From CAXBMB01 sp052078155 (GTDB lineage: Bacteria; Pseudomonadota; Alphaproteobacteria; Kiloniellales; DSM-21159), in contig JBQJBP010000003.1 in the NCBI GenBank assembly GCA_052078155.1, positions 744,001 through 808,000 of the forward strand: a DNA stretch of 64,000 bases. Direction: 5' to 3'. This document shows, piece after piece, positions 36,696-45,010 of this stretch (its first letter is position 1; the number at the start of each line of letters is the position of its first letter). The notes beneath the pieces are model-generated. The model did not search any database. It was given only the letters and a program-made list of their open reading frames with translations, and was not told the DNA's origin. Both the position numbers and the translations under genes were made by a program.

Positions 36696-36787
36696 ATGAT
36701 ACAATGTTCCGTATTTTAATCCATGTCGACAGAAAACTTCGGGAAAATTCCGTTGCCGTTGTCATTGTGTTTCGAATAATGATACAA
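36696..36787. promoter_or_regulatory. AT-rich regulatory sites between DAO oxidoreductase and iclR
   Basis: ATGATACAATGTTCCGTAT (36696-36714) matches ATGATACAATATTCCGAAT before the DMGDH-like gene except at two bases. A second ATGATACAA lies at 36779-36787. The pair sits in the divergent promoter region, where an IclR regulator would act on its own and the neighbouring gene. Confidence 0.55.
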
Positions 36788-36837
36788 ATGCAGTGACGTC
36801 AGGAGACTCTTCTTGGTGTCTGCACACCGGAGGACAG

Positions 36838-37623
36838 ATGAGCACGACGATCAGAAAAAGCCTGCAGGTCATTCAGTGGCTGGCCCATGCCAAAGGCCCC
36901 CTGGGAATTTCCGAATTGTCCCGGGCCATGGGCATGAACAAAAGCGCCGTGCAACGTATCCTTCAGACCCTCCACGAAGAAGATTACGTGGAAAAGGCTC
37001 CCGGCACTTCCAAGTATCAGCTGACCCTGTCCATCTGGGAACTGGGCTCTCATGTTGTGGCCCGGCACGAAGCCCGCCGCCTGCTGCATCCCATTCTGCG
37101 CTATGGCGCCCAATCCTCGGGGCTGACCTCTTTCCTGGCCTACTCTTCTTTTCCCTTCGTGGTGTACCTGGACAAGGTGGAAGGCTCCTATGGCCGCACC
37201 CGATCGGCTGAACCGGGCAGTCGCGTACCCATGCACCGCACGGCAGCCGGGAAAGCAGTTCTCTCCTGCCTGCCGGAGGACAAGGTGAAGGAGCTGGAAC
37301 AGTCCCATGTGGACTGGACCGGACACGTCAAGCTGGATGGCATGAATACCGACAGCCTGCTGGAAGAACTGCGCGCCACCCGGGCCCGGGGTTACGCCAT
37401 TTCCGAAGGGGGCCTGAAGCCCGGTGTGAACTCCATCGCCGCCCCCATCTGGTGGCGGGATGAAATCCCCTATGGATCGCTGGCCCTGACCGCTGATGCC
37501 GCCAACCTGCCCCCCGCCGAGTTCGCCCGCATTGGCAGCATCGTTGCAGGCATGGCTGAAGAAGCAACCAACGGGCTGGGGGCAGCAGCGTTCCAGCGCG
37601 ACGCCCTGGACAAACTGGGCTGA
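36838..37623 (+). CDS. IclR-family transcriptional regulator
   Basis: Regulator of 261 residues. The N-terminal winged helix (GPLGISELSRAMGMNKSAVQRILQTLHEEDYVEK) and the effector domain with SRVPMHRTAAGKAVLSCLP, GYAISEGGLKPGVNSIAAPIW are typical of IclR. The ATG at 36838 follows GGAGGACAG; the longer in-frame extension lacks such support. It lies centrally among the island's operons and is the best candidate for binding the AT-rich palindromic sites at their promoters. Confidence 0.92.
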   Translation: MSTTIRKSLQVIQWLAHAKGPLGISELSRAMGMNKSAVQRILQTLHEEDYVEKAPGTSKYQLTLSIWELGSHVVARHEARRLLHPILRYGAQSSGLTSFLAYSSFPFVVYLDKVEGSYGRTRSAEPGSRVPMHRTAAGKAVLSCLPEDKVKELEQSHVDWTGHVKLDGMNTDSLLEELRATRARGYAISEGGLKPGVNSIAAPIWWRDEIPYGSLALTADAANLPPAEFARIGSIVAGMAEEATNGLGAAAFQRDALDKLG

Positions 37624-37629
37624 CCAACC

Positions 37630-37679
37630 GCGTCCCTCAAAAGCAAATCGCCTGTAGAGGTTTCTTGAGGGGGGGACGC
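37630..37679. terminator. Stem-loop between convergent iclR and ABC genes
   Basis: GCGTCCCTCAA (37630-37640) pairs with TTGAGGGGGGGACGC (37665-37679), leaving four extra G bases as a bulge and a 24-base loop. It lies between convergent genes, so a terminator role is plausible, although there is no T-run. Confidence 0.4.
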
Positions 37680-37725
37680 CAGACGTCGGGATTCTCCGCC
37701 CGCAAGAAGATGCGTGATACGGGCG

Positions 37726-38529
37726 TCAGTGCTGCAGAATCTGGCCCAGGAACAGCTTGGTGCGTTCATGCTCCGGCGCATCAAAGAACGCTGCCGGGGG
37801 TTTGCGCTCGACAATCATGCCGGCGTCCATAAAAACCACTTCATCAGCCACGGCCCGGGCAAACCCCATTTCGTGGGTTACACAGATCATGGTCATGCCG
37901 GATTGGGCCAGTTCTTTCATCACATCCAGCACTTCCTGCACCATCTCCGGATCCAGGGCTGAGGTAGGTTCATCAAACAGCATGATCTGCGGCTCCATGC
38001 ACAGAGCCCGGGCGATGGCGACCCGCTGCTGCTGGCCACCGGAAATCTGACTGGGGAACTTGTCAGCCTGCTCTGGAATGCGCACACGCTCCAGATACAT
38101 GCGGGCGGATTTTTCCGCCTCCGCACGGGGCAGGCCCTTTACCCAGACCGGTCCGGCGATGAGGTTCTCCAGAATGGTCAGGTGGGGAAAGAGGTTAAAG
38201 TGCTGGAAGACCATGCCCACCTGGCTGCGGAAGGTTTCAACCTCACGCATGTGGCTATGGACCCGGGTGCCGTTGACGAAGACCTCTCCTTCCTGATGGG
38301 CTTCCAGGCGGTTAAGGCAGCGGATCAGGGTGGACTTGCCAGAACCGGACGGCCCACAGATCACGATCTTCTGGCCAAACTTCACATCCAGCGAAATGTC
38401 ATTGAGAACCTTCAGGGAGCCGAACCACTTGCCCAGATGGCGGGTGCGCACGGCGAAATCAGGATCGGCCATTTCCGTCAGGTCGATATCCAGCAGATCC
38501 TGTGACTGAGACACCTGGCTTTGCGACAT
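37726..38529 (-). CDS. Amino-acid-type (polar) ABC transporter ATP-binding protein
   Basis: ATPase of 267 residues in the GlnQ/HisP group. Walker A is GPSGSGKS at ~59-66, the signature ISGGQQQRV and Walker B MLFDEPTSALDPE are present, and the CVTHEMGFARAVADEVVFMDAG run is group-typical. It has an N-terminal extension of about 25 residues. The ATG at 38529 overlaps the permease stop (TGATG), with GGAG nine bases upstream. It powers the permease and binding protein next to it. Confidence 0.95.
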   Translation of the reverse strand: MSQSQVSQSQDLLDIDLTEMADPDFAVRTRHLGKWFGSLKVLNDISLDVKFGQKIVICGPSGSGKSTLIRCLNRLEAHQEGEVFVNGTRVHSHMREVETFRSQVGMVFQHFNLFPHLTILENLIAGPVWVKGLPRAEAEKSARMYLERVRIPEQADKFPSQISGGQQQRVAIARALCMEPQIMLFDEPTSALDPEMVQEVLDVMKELAQSGMTMICVTHEMGFARAVADEVVFMDAGMIVERKPPAAFFDAPEHERTKLFLGQILQH

Positions 38530-39494
38530 CACGAGCGTCTCCTGTAGTGGTTTTCAATGCGGGCCTGCAGGCTCTCCAGGATCATGGTCATCACCCAGTA
38601 GATCATGGCCACAGTGATCAGCATTTCCATATGCTTGAAGTCCCGCGTGCCCAGCGTGCGCGCCAGGAACATCAGTTCCCAGACCCCGATGACCGAGACC
38701 AGAGAACTGTCCTTGAGCATGGCAATGAACTGGTTGCCGGTCGGAGGAATGATCAGCGGAACGGCCTGCGGCAGAATGATGCGCCGCATGGTCTTGGCAA
38801 AAGAAAAGCCGATGGACCGGGAGGCTTCCCACTGGCCTTTGGGAATGGATTGGATCCCGGCGCGGAAAATCTCCGTCATGTAGGCCCCGTAGCAAAGAGA
38901 CAAGGCGATGATGCCCGCCGGCACCGCATCAATCACATAGCCGAGCTGCGGCAACCCGAGATAGATGATGAAGAGCTGAACCAGCAGCGGAATGCCGCGA
39001 AAAACCGAGGTGTAGAACGTGGCAATGCCGTAAGCAAAGGAATTGGACGACAGCTTGGCAACGGCCCCTGTGATGGCGAAAACAAAAGCCAGGGCAATGG
39101 AAATGACTGAAATGTAAAGGGTGGTAAAGAGCCCCTGGGTGATGATGAACCAGAACTTGCCCTGAATGAACTCTAGGCTGAGATTGAAGGCTGCAAAGGT
39201 GGAAAGGAACAGGGCCGCCAGCTCAATCCAGATGATCGGCAACTGGAATCTGGGCGGCAGCAGCGCAATCACCACAATGTTCAGAACGATCAGCAGGGAC
39301 AGCAAAAAAGCTGTTGCCACCCGCCCGAAATACCCGCTTTCCGCTGGCGGGCCCAGGGCGGGTTCCAACAGGTAGCCGACAAAGCTGTTTGAGGTGTCGA
39401 AGGGGAGCAGTACTGCAAGAAACAGCAGGATCAGGAGGCCGACAAACTTGGGTTTATGGACCAGTTTGTCACTGACCACAGTATCTGCGTACAT
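38529..39494 (-). CDS. Amino-acid-type ABC transporter permease
   Basis: Inner-membrane permease of 321 residues. An extended N-terminus has three or four hydrophobic segments. The His/Glu/Gln family core follows: GAYMTEIFRAGIQSIPKGQWEASRSIGFSFAKTMRRIILPQAVPLIIPPTGNQFIAMLKDSSL includes the EAA loop. I start it at ATG 39494 (GGGGGTGA just before). It lies between the binding-protein and ATPase genes. As a single permease it would homodimerise. Confidence 0.93.
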   Translation of the reverse strand: MYADTVVSDKLVHKPKFVGLLILLFLAVLLPFDTSNSFVGYLLEPALGPPAESGYFGRVATAFLLSLLIVLNIVVIALLPPRFQLPIIWIELAALFLSTFAAFNLSLEFIQGKFWFIITQGLFTTLYISVISIALAFVFAITGAVAKLSSNSFAYGIATFYTSVFRGIPLLVQLFIIYLGLPQLGYVIDAVPAGIIALSLCYGAYMTEIFRAGIQSIPKGQWEASRSIGFSFAKTMRRIILPQAVPLIIPPTGNQFIAMLKDSSLVSVIGVWELMFLARTLGTRDFKHMEMLITVAMIYWVMTMILESLQARIENHYRRRS

Positions 39495-39612
39495 CGTCAC
39501 CCCCCACCGCAATTGAAAATAGCTTTACCCACTCACACCGGACGCACTCCAGTCATCCCTCGCCTTGCCGGGATGCTGCCCCACTCCGGGACTTATGGCA
39601 CATTCCACTGTC

Positions 39613-39651
39613 GGGGGCCTATCAATGACTTGAGGTCGCTGACAGGCCCCC
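39613..39651 (-). terminator. Intercistronic stem-loop after the binding-protein gene
   Basis: GGGGGCCTATCA (39613-39624) and TGACAGGCCCCC (39640-39651) form a 12-bp stem with one mismatch in the 200-base gap after the substrate-binding protein gene. There is no T-run. As in the phn operon, such a stem could protect the binding-protein mRNA and lower downstream expression. Confidence 0.55.
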
Positions 39652-39695
39652 GGCTTCGGGAGGAACTTCTTCTGGCAATCCTTTTGCCTTGGGGC

Positions 39696-40541
39696 TTATT
39701 CCACCACCTTGGTGTAATCCAGGCCGTGCCATTTTTCGGAGAGTTTGGTCAGCGTGCCATCGGCATGCATGTCACTGATGATCCCGGCCACCTTGTCGTT
39801 GAACTCCGGGTCACCGATGTCGATGGCAGCGCTCAGCGGTTCATAGAACAGCGGAGTGCCGATCACCTTGACCGGATAGTTGTTGTCCTTGGCTGTCACG
39901 AAAGTCGGCAGACCGGCGACAATGGCATCAACCCTGACCCCGTTACCCAGGCGCAGATCATCCAGCGCTGTGGTGGTGCTTTCATAGGACTTCAGTTCGC
40001 CCACATCGATCTTGTAATCGAAATCAGGCACACCCTGGGCGTCGATCACCAGATCCTTGTTCAGATAAAGCTCGTAAACGGAAGCCTGGGTTGCGGCGAT
40101 CCGCTTGCCATTCACATCATCGACGGAATCGACATCTGCATCGCTGTGCACGGCCAGAACGGCAGGTGTGTAGTAGTAGACCCCGGGGAAAGAGAGCACT
40201 TTGGCCCGTTCCGTAGTTGGCGTCATTGACCCGACAGAAATGTCCCAGCGCCCATTCCAGTTCCCGGCGGTGATCACGCCCCACTGAGGGGTCACAAATT
40301 CGACCTCCACGCCCATGCGCTTGCCGATTTCGCGGGCTACCGCCACATCGAACCCGTCCATTTCGTTGTTTTCGTTCAAAAAAGACATCGGCGGCCAGTT
40401 GGCGTCCGTTGCCACTTTCAACACGCCGTTGGACATGACGCGGTCAAGGTTCTCGCCAGCCGTTGCCGGGGCTCCCGCCCCAACCACCAGCATGGCCCCG
40501 ATCACTGCGGCTGTGCCGGTAAACTTCTGTAGCCAACCCAT
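39696..40541 (-). CDS. Amino-acid-type ABC transporter substrate-binding protein (family 3)
   Basis: Periplasmic binding protein of 281 residues. A signal peptide ends near ATA-GEN (residue ~29). The family-3 motif GVLKVATDANWPPMSFLNENNEMDGFDVAVAREIGKRM and SVGSMTPTTERAKVLSFPGVYYYTPAVLAV forms the ligand site with a conserved Arg that usually binds an amino acid carboxylate. First gene of the importer operon, in an intergenic region with an AT-rich site shared with the acyl-CoA dehydrogenase promoter. The ligand is likely an amino acid or derivative. Confidence 0.94.
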   Translation of the reverse strand: MGWLQKFTGTAAVIGAMLVVGAGAPATAGENLDRVMSNGVLKVATDANWPPMSFLNENNEMDGFDVAVAREIGKRMGVEVEFVTPQWGVITAGNWNGRWDISVGSMTPTTERAKVLSFPGVYYYTPAVLAVHSDADVDSVDDVNGKRIAATQASVYELYLNKDLVIDAQGVPDFDYKIDVGELKSYESTTTALDDLRLGNGVRVDAIVAGLPTFVTAKDNNYPVKVIGTPLFYEPLSAAIDIGDPEFNDKVAGIISDMHADGTLTKLSEKWHGLDYTKVVE

Positions 40542-40670
40542 TGTACGCTCCCTTTGTTCCTGCCGGGGTCGTCAACGCTCCTGAAGACCGTTCGCCCTGG
40601 CTTTTTGATTGAACATTGAACTCAGCTGTTAGTCGGAAAAATTGCTACATCGATCTGAAAAATGATAAAT

Positions 40671-40690
40671 GATATCAAATAATGATGCAA
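40671..40690. promoter_or_regulatory. AT-rich regulatory site upstream of the ABC importer
   Basis: GATATCAAATAATGATGCAA. Its 13-base core ATATCAAATAATG is identical to 52005-52017 before the acyl-CoA dehydrogenase gene. It lies about 130 bases before the binding-protein start. Confidence 0.55.
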
Positions 40691-40900
40691 GTTGAATCCA
40701 ACCCACCGACCAAACTCTTATGGTGAACCTGTCCGACGCAGGCAAAACCTTGCAGCTATGCTCCCTTCCGCTGTTGGTCACCAGAAGACCCTGAACTGGC
40801 GCCTGTTCGTCGGCCCAGGAAAGGTCCACAAATCACCCTCGCGGTCATCCCGACAGCCCCGGCAAGCTGACACTTTGCAAAGCGAGCCAGCCTTAAGCTC

Positions 40901-40996
40901 CTAGAGCATGATCGATTTAGTTAGAAGCCCTTAGCGCTTGAAACTAAACCGTGAATCACTCTTAAACACGCTGAAAAGAAGCAAATTCACGCTCTA
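40901..40996 (+). repeat. ~95-bp intergenic repeat, copy B
   Basis: Begins CTAGAGCATGATCG and ends GCAAATTCACGCTCTA, giving an inverted terminal repeat (TAGAGCATGA / TTCACGCTCTA). It aligns with the reverse complement of 21265-21357, including shared internal blocks GCGCTTG, TGAATCA, AACACG and TGAAAAGA. Lies between the importer and hydrolase genes. Confidence 0.82.
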
Positions 40997-41016
40997 AGCT
41001 TTATCACTTAGTGAGT

Positions 41017-41082
41017 CCACTTTTGCCGATTTGACTCTAGAGGGCGCGTCCGAAGATGGAGCCCATGCCAAGTGGGCGGCAC
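41017..41082 (+). repeat. Diverged ~60-bp intergenic element, copy 2
   Basis: Contains CCACT-N6-GATTTGACTCTAG identical in spacing to 18994-19017, followed by weaker similarity up to GGGCGGCAC. It lies 20 bases after copy B of the 95-bp repeat. Confidence 0.5.
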
Positions 41083-41143
41083 AACGGGACATCGCACGAT
41101 GCTTTATCCTTGGGCCTGTTGGCTCTGGGACCCGTAGATCTCA

Positions 41144-41175
41144 GAACCGGCTGAACTGGGAACCGGCTGACCCAG
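41144..41175. repeat. 16-bp tandem duplication in degenerate GGGAACCGG-rich stretch
   Basis: GAACCGGCTGA recurs with a 16-base period (41144 and 41160). Degenerate relatives (GGGACCCG, GGGTAACCCGGGAAACCG, GGGGACCG) continue to about 41250. It looks like a decayed tandem array with no coding content. Confidence 0.65.
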
Positions 41176-41310
41176 TGATAAAGTTGAATTGGGCAACGGG
41201 TAACCCGGGAAACCGTATGACCTGGGAGGGGCGTTAGCCTGGGGACCGATAAAAAAAATGAGTAAGAAGAGCCAACCCCCACCTGGCGTCTGTCTGATCA
41301 AGGCGCCTCT

Positions 41311-43323
41311 TCAGTGCCCCTGTCGCGGGGTTTCATCCTGCCATTCGCGCTCAAACAGCTTAGTGTCCCCCTCCCAGGCTGTCACCCTGGCCTGAGAGTG
41401 GAAACTCTCTTTGTCCCCCGAAAAATCGATGGTGGTTTCGGTCCGGGTTTCCCAGTCGCCTCTGGCAACGGACAGGCTGCGGAAAATCGACATTCGGGCA
41501 CTGGTCGGATCCCCATCCTTTATCCGGTACTCCCGGCGGGTTTCGTTCCAGGTGACCAGACCATGGGCGTCGATCTCTTCTTTGGCCCCCCGGTCCGTCA
41601 CCACGTAACAGTTTTCCCCTGTTACCAGATCCCGCGAAACCGAGCGGCTGGTATCTGCGGGTTGCAAGACCGTACGTGGCAGAGCCTCAGCCCCGTCAGC
41701 CGGCGCAAAGGCAGCGGGTTCCGCGGACAGGTCATTGTGCAGAGGCAGCAACAATCGGGAAGGCGACAGGTCCAGCGTCAGGCGAACCTCCTCCGGGGAG
41801 GGCCAGAACAGCGGCCAATAGACAGACGACAGACTGATCCGCAATCGGTGCCCCGGCAGGAAGCAATAAGAGGTGGCATCAAAGGTCACCTCGACAGAAT
41901 AGAATTCACCCGGCTGCAAAGGATCACAGGCCTGGTTCCCGTTGCGCTGTGTCAGGTTAAGCGCCCCGTAGGACACGCGGGTTACTTTACCGTCAGGCGC
42001 CACATCACAGAGCCTGGCAAAGCAGCTGGCCACAGGCTTGTCACTGGCCAGGGACAGTTTCAGGAGGGGCCGTCCCAGAACAGCCAGAGGGTCCGACAAC
42101 GGCTCTGTTTCAAAGACCACGGACAAAGCATCATCGCCCCGCTGGTCGTTGGGCAGATCAGCGCCCCAGCCCATGGGCATCAATTCCCCGCACGCCGCCC
42201 CCAGGTGCAGGGGAGAAGCGATGGTCATCTGCTGAGAAGACGCAGTCGCCGGGTCTTTGCCCTGGCCCGGTTGCAACAGGCGGCCCGGCCGCAGGCCAAA
42301 CTGCTGCCAGCTTTGGTTCTCTTTTGGCCAGTGGGACAGGGCCACCCAGCGACCATCGCGATGATGCACGGTTTCAGGCGGGGCGGCCTGGCTGATGAAG
42401 GACCGCAGGGCCGGACGCGTTTCTGCCCCGTTGTCCCTTCCTTTGAGCCAATGATCCCACCAGTCAACACACTCCTGCAACCAGCCAACGGCCGGGCCGG
42501 GGGTGCCCATGTGCGGGAACTTATGCGCCCAGGGGCCGATCACCCCCTTCACCCGGTCAGGCATTTTCTCCAGCATGCGCAGCACAGAGGACGCAAAAAC
42601 ATCTGCGCAGCCCCCAGCAGCCAGAACCGGAACTTCTATGGCCTGATAATCCGCGCTGGGGGTGCCCTTGACCCAATAGTCATCACGGGTCGGGTGTTGC
42701 AGCCACAGGGGTAGAATCCAGTCCAGGTGGCTCAGCCGATCCAGCCAGAGGTCCCGCCACCCCGCTCCAACGGTCAACGGATCCGGTGGGCGGGTAAGAA
42801 AAGACAGCAGGGTCCCCGCCCAGCCAATATGTTCACAGGCCATAACTCCGCCACGAAAGTGACAGTCATCGGCATAGCGGTCATCGGTGGCACCGGCCAC
42901 GGCAATGGCTTTCAGGGCAGGCGGACGATGACTGGCGATCTGTAGGCTGTTGAATCCACCCCAGGACAACCCGAACATGCCAACCGCGCCATCACACCAG
43001 TCCTGGGCCGCGATCCACGCGATAACCTCCAGCGCGTCAGCATGTTCCTGAGGACGATACTCATCGGTCAGGTGACCCTGGCTGTCGCCAGATCCCCTCA
43101 AATCAACCCGCAGGCAAACATAGCCACGGGCGGCAATCCAGCCATGGTTGATTTCATCGCGCACCGCCGTGGAGTAGCGTTTGGGATAGGGATGATACTC
43201 GAGAATTGCTGGCAACGGTCCGGCGTTCACGGGTCGCCAGATGCGGGCTGACAGGCGACAGCCATCAGACAGAGGGATTTCCACATGATCCTCAATCCGC
43301 ACATCACAGTCGGGCACAGACAC
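41311..43323 (-). CDS. CocE/NonD-family hydrolase (X-Pro dipeptidyl-peptidase S15-like)
   Basis: Serine hydrolase of 670 residues. The alpha/beta-hydrolase core has DLRGSGDSQG and the nucleophile motif GLSWGGF with Ser120; a GGCADVFASSVLRM segment probably supplies the Asp and PWAHKFPHMG the His. The C-terminal jelly-roll domain (LRISLSSVYWPLFWPSPEE) is typical of CocE. I take GTG 43323 because GGGAGGAG lies just upstream; the earlier ATG would bury it. The family cleaves esters, amides and acyl-proline bonds. It is divergent from soxB and shares its operator-like region, so it may release the N-methyl amino acid from a conjugate. Confidence 0.9.
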   Translation of the reverse strand: MSVPDCDVRIEDHVEIPLSDGCRLSARIWRPVNAGPLPAILEYHPYPKRYSTAVRDEINHGWIAARGYVCLRVDLRGSGDSQGHLTDEYRPQEHADALEVIAWIAAQDWCDGAVGMFGLSWGGFNSLQIASHRPPALKAIAVAGATDDRYADDCHFRGGVMACEHIGWAGTLLSFLTRPPDPLTVGAGWRDLWLDRLSHLDWILPLWLQHPTRDDYWVKGTPSADYQAIEVPVLAAGGCADVFASSVLRMLEKMPDRVKGVIGPWAHKFPHMGTPGPAVGWLQECVDWWDHWLKGRDNGAETRPALRSFISQAAPPETVHHRDGRWVALSHWPKENQSWQQFGLRPGRLLQPGQGKDPATASSQQMTIASPLHLGAACGELMPMGWGADLPNDQRGDDALSVVFETEPLSDPLAVLGRPLLKLSLASDKPVASCFARLCDVAPDGKVTRVSYGALNLTQRNGNQACDPLQPGEFYSVEVTFDATSYCFLPGHRLRISLSSVYWPLFWPSPEEVRLTLDLSPSRLLLPLHNDLSAEPAAFAPADGAEALPRTVLQPADTSRSVSRDLVTGENCYVVTDRGAKEEIDAHGLVTWNETRREYRIKDGDPTSARMSIFRSLSVARGDWETRTETTIDFSGDKESFHSQARVTAWEGDTKLFEREWQDETPRQGH

Positions 43324-43370
43324 CGCTCTTCTCCTCCCAATTGACTTGCAATTCATTAAAGCAGTAAATC

Positions 43371-43406
43371 ATATATTGACGCAACGTTTTACATTTCGAT
43401 ATATCG
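43371..43406. promoter_or_regulatory. AT-rich regulatory site between the hydrolase and soxB genes
   Basis: ATATATTGACGCAA (43371-43384) and ATTTCGATATATC (43393-43405) lie in the divergent promoter; the second includes the perfect palindrome CGATATATCG (43397-43406) and is identical to 33809-33821. Confidence 0.55.
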
Positions 43407-43482
43407 GCTTTGTTATCACATCCGACACGTCGCCACACAAACCCAGGCTGTCTGGCCTGAAACCCCGCCTGGAGGCAGCTTG

Positions 43483-44736
43483 ATGCCCGCCTATTCCGCG
43501 CTTTCTCTCCTGCGTCACGGGCTGACCGGGAAACCCTGGCCCCGGCAGTGGCGCGCCGCCCGCCCCAAAGACTCCTACGACGTGGTAATCGTTGGCGGGG
43601 GCGGTCATGGGCTTGCCACGGCCTATTACCTGGCAAAGGAACACGGTCTTCATAACATTGCCGTGCTGGAACGGGGCTGGCTGGGTGGCGGAAACACCGG
43701 GCGCAACACCACCATTGTCCGCGCCAACTACATGGAAGAGGGCAACTTCCAGTTCTTTGACTTTTCCCTGAAGCTCTGGCGCCAGCTCAGCCAGGAACTC
43801 AACTACAATGTGATGTTCTCCCCGCGCGGCATGGTGGGGGTGGCCCACACCCCGGACGCGTTGGATGCCTATGCCCGGCGGGTCAATGTCATGAAGTTGA
43901 ATGGGGCTGATGCGGACCTGCTGTCTCTGTCTCAGATGAAAGAGACACTGCCCTATCTGAACTACAGTCCGACGGCCCGCTTTCCCGTGGTCGGCGGCAT
44001 GATCCAGCGACAGGCAGGCACGGCCCGCCATGATGCTGTGGCCTGGGGCTATGCCCGCGCGGCTGACCGTCTGGGCGTCGACATCATTCAGAACTGTGAA
44101 GTCACCGGATTCTTGCGTGACGGCCAGAAAGTCACCGGCGTGGAAACCACACAAGGGAACATCTCCAGTCCCAAAGTGGCTCTGGCTGTTGCGGGCAGCA
44201 CCTCCTTGCTGACGGAAAAGGTCGGGCTGCGCCTGCCGCTGGAGAGCCACTTGCTGCAGGCGTTTGTCACGGAAGGCCTGAAGCCTTTTCTGGATCACGT
44301 CATTTCCTGGTCTGCCGGGCACTTCTACATCAGCCAGTCAGATAAAGGCGGACTGGTCTTCGGGTCTGACATGGACGGTTATCCCTCTTACTCCCAGCGG
44401 GGAAATCTTGCCATTGCGGAACAGGCCTCGGCGGCGGCGGTATCGCTGATCCCTGCCCTGGGTAAAACCCGGCTGCTGCGGCAGTGGGCCGGGGTGGTGG
44501 ACCAGACCCTGGATGGCTCCCCCTTTATCTGCCGAACAGACCTGCCGGGCCTCTACCTGAACGGCGGGTGGTGTTACGGCGGCTTCAAAGCCATTCCGGC
44601 CTCCGGCTTCTGCTTTGCCTGGACCCTGGCCAAGGATGAACCCCACCCCTTAAGCGCCTGCTTCAGGCTGGATCGCTTCCATCAGGGAAGTGAACTGGAT
44701 GAAGAAGGCACCGGCCCCTACCCCCAGTTACATTGA
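43483..44736 (+). CDS. soxB: Sarcosine oxidase beta subunit
   Basis: Flavoprotein subunit of 417 residues. The FAD-binding fold (DVVIVGGGGHGLATAYYLA) starts at 33. GTARHDAVAWGYARAA contains His183, which matches the His that covalently holds FMN in heterotetrameric sarcosine oxidases. The C-terminal GGWCYGGFKAIPASG closes the FAD site. Start ATG 43483 with GGAGG upstream. It oxidises the N-methyl group of sarcosine or a similar N-methyl amino acid, with O2 as acceptor. First gene of the soxBDAG operon. Confidence 0.94.
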   Translation: MPAYSALSLLRHGLTGKPWPRQWRAARPKDSYDVVIVGGGGHGLATAYYLAKEHGLHNIAVLERGWLGGGNTGRNTTIVRANYMEEGNFQFFDFSLKLWRQLSQELNYNVMFSPRGMVGVAHTPDALDAYARRVNVMKLNGADADLLSLSQMKETLPYLNYSPTARFPVVGGMIQRQAGTARHDAVAWGYARAADRLGVDIIQNCEVTGFLRDGQKVTGVETTQGNISSPKVALAVAGSTSLLTEKVGLRLPLESHLLQAFVTEGLKPFLDHVISWSAGHFYISQSDKGGLVFGSDMDGYPSYSQRGNLAIAEQASAAAVSLIPALGKTRLLRQWAGVVDQTLDGSPFICRTDLPGLYLNGGWCYGGFKAIPASGFCFAWTLAKDEPHPLSACFRLDRFHQGSELDEEGTGPYPQLH

Positions 44737-44746
44737 GGAGAAGAGC

Positions 44747-45010
44747 ATGCAGCTCATCTGTCCCTGGTGCGGCCTGCGCGACCAAAAGGAGTTTGTTTAT
44801 GGGGGCAGTGCCCAGGCCAAACGTCCGGCTCAGGAGGAAACAGATCCTGAAGCCTGGCTGGCTTACCTTTACCTGCGCGACAATCCCAAGGGCCCTCATG
44901 ACGAATACTGGCACCATGAAAGGGGCTGCCGCCGCTGGCTGGTGGTCAAACGAAACACCCAGACCCATGAAATCCTGGAAGTTCGCTTTGCTGCCGGAGC
45001 ATCGCGATGA
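44747..45010 (+). CDS. soxD: Sarcosine oxidase delta subunit
   Basis: Small zinc-binding subunit of 87 residues. CPWCG at 5-9, an acidic EETDPEAWLAYLYLRDNPKG stretch and HHERGCRRWLVV give the usual metal ligands. GAGGAG precedes the ATG at 44747. Its stop overlaps the soxA start by four bases. Standard length. Confidence 0.95.
   Translation: MQLICPWCGLRDQKEFVYGGSAQAKRPAQEETDPEAWLAYLYLRDNPKGPHDEYWHHERGCRRWLVVKRNTQTHEILEVRFAAGASR

Larger units (their letters stand above)
40542..41310. other. Intergenic region with repeats and promoter
   Basis: About 770 bases without a gene. It holds the importer promoter with an AT-rich site, the 95-bp repeat copy B, the second copy of the 60-bp element, and a degenerate stretch with a 16-bp tandem duplication. 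An eight-base T-run on the minus strand (41251-41258) after the hydrolase stop might mark a terminator. Such accumulation of repeats suggests a tolerant insertion site. Confidence 0.6.

Noticed and set aside
40901..41082. Repeat-rich stretch considered as a tRNA or small RNA gene
   Set aside because: I could not form a cloverleaf or find a promoter-terminator pair; homology to the copies at 19.0 and 21.3 kb explains it better as repeat elements.
41314..42714. 466-codon open frame on the plus strand
   Set aside because: Antisense to the CocE/NonD hydrolase, which has a clear catalytic motif and start.
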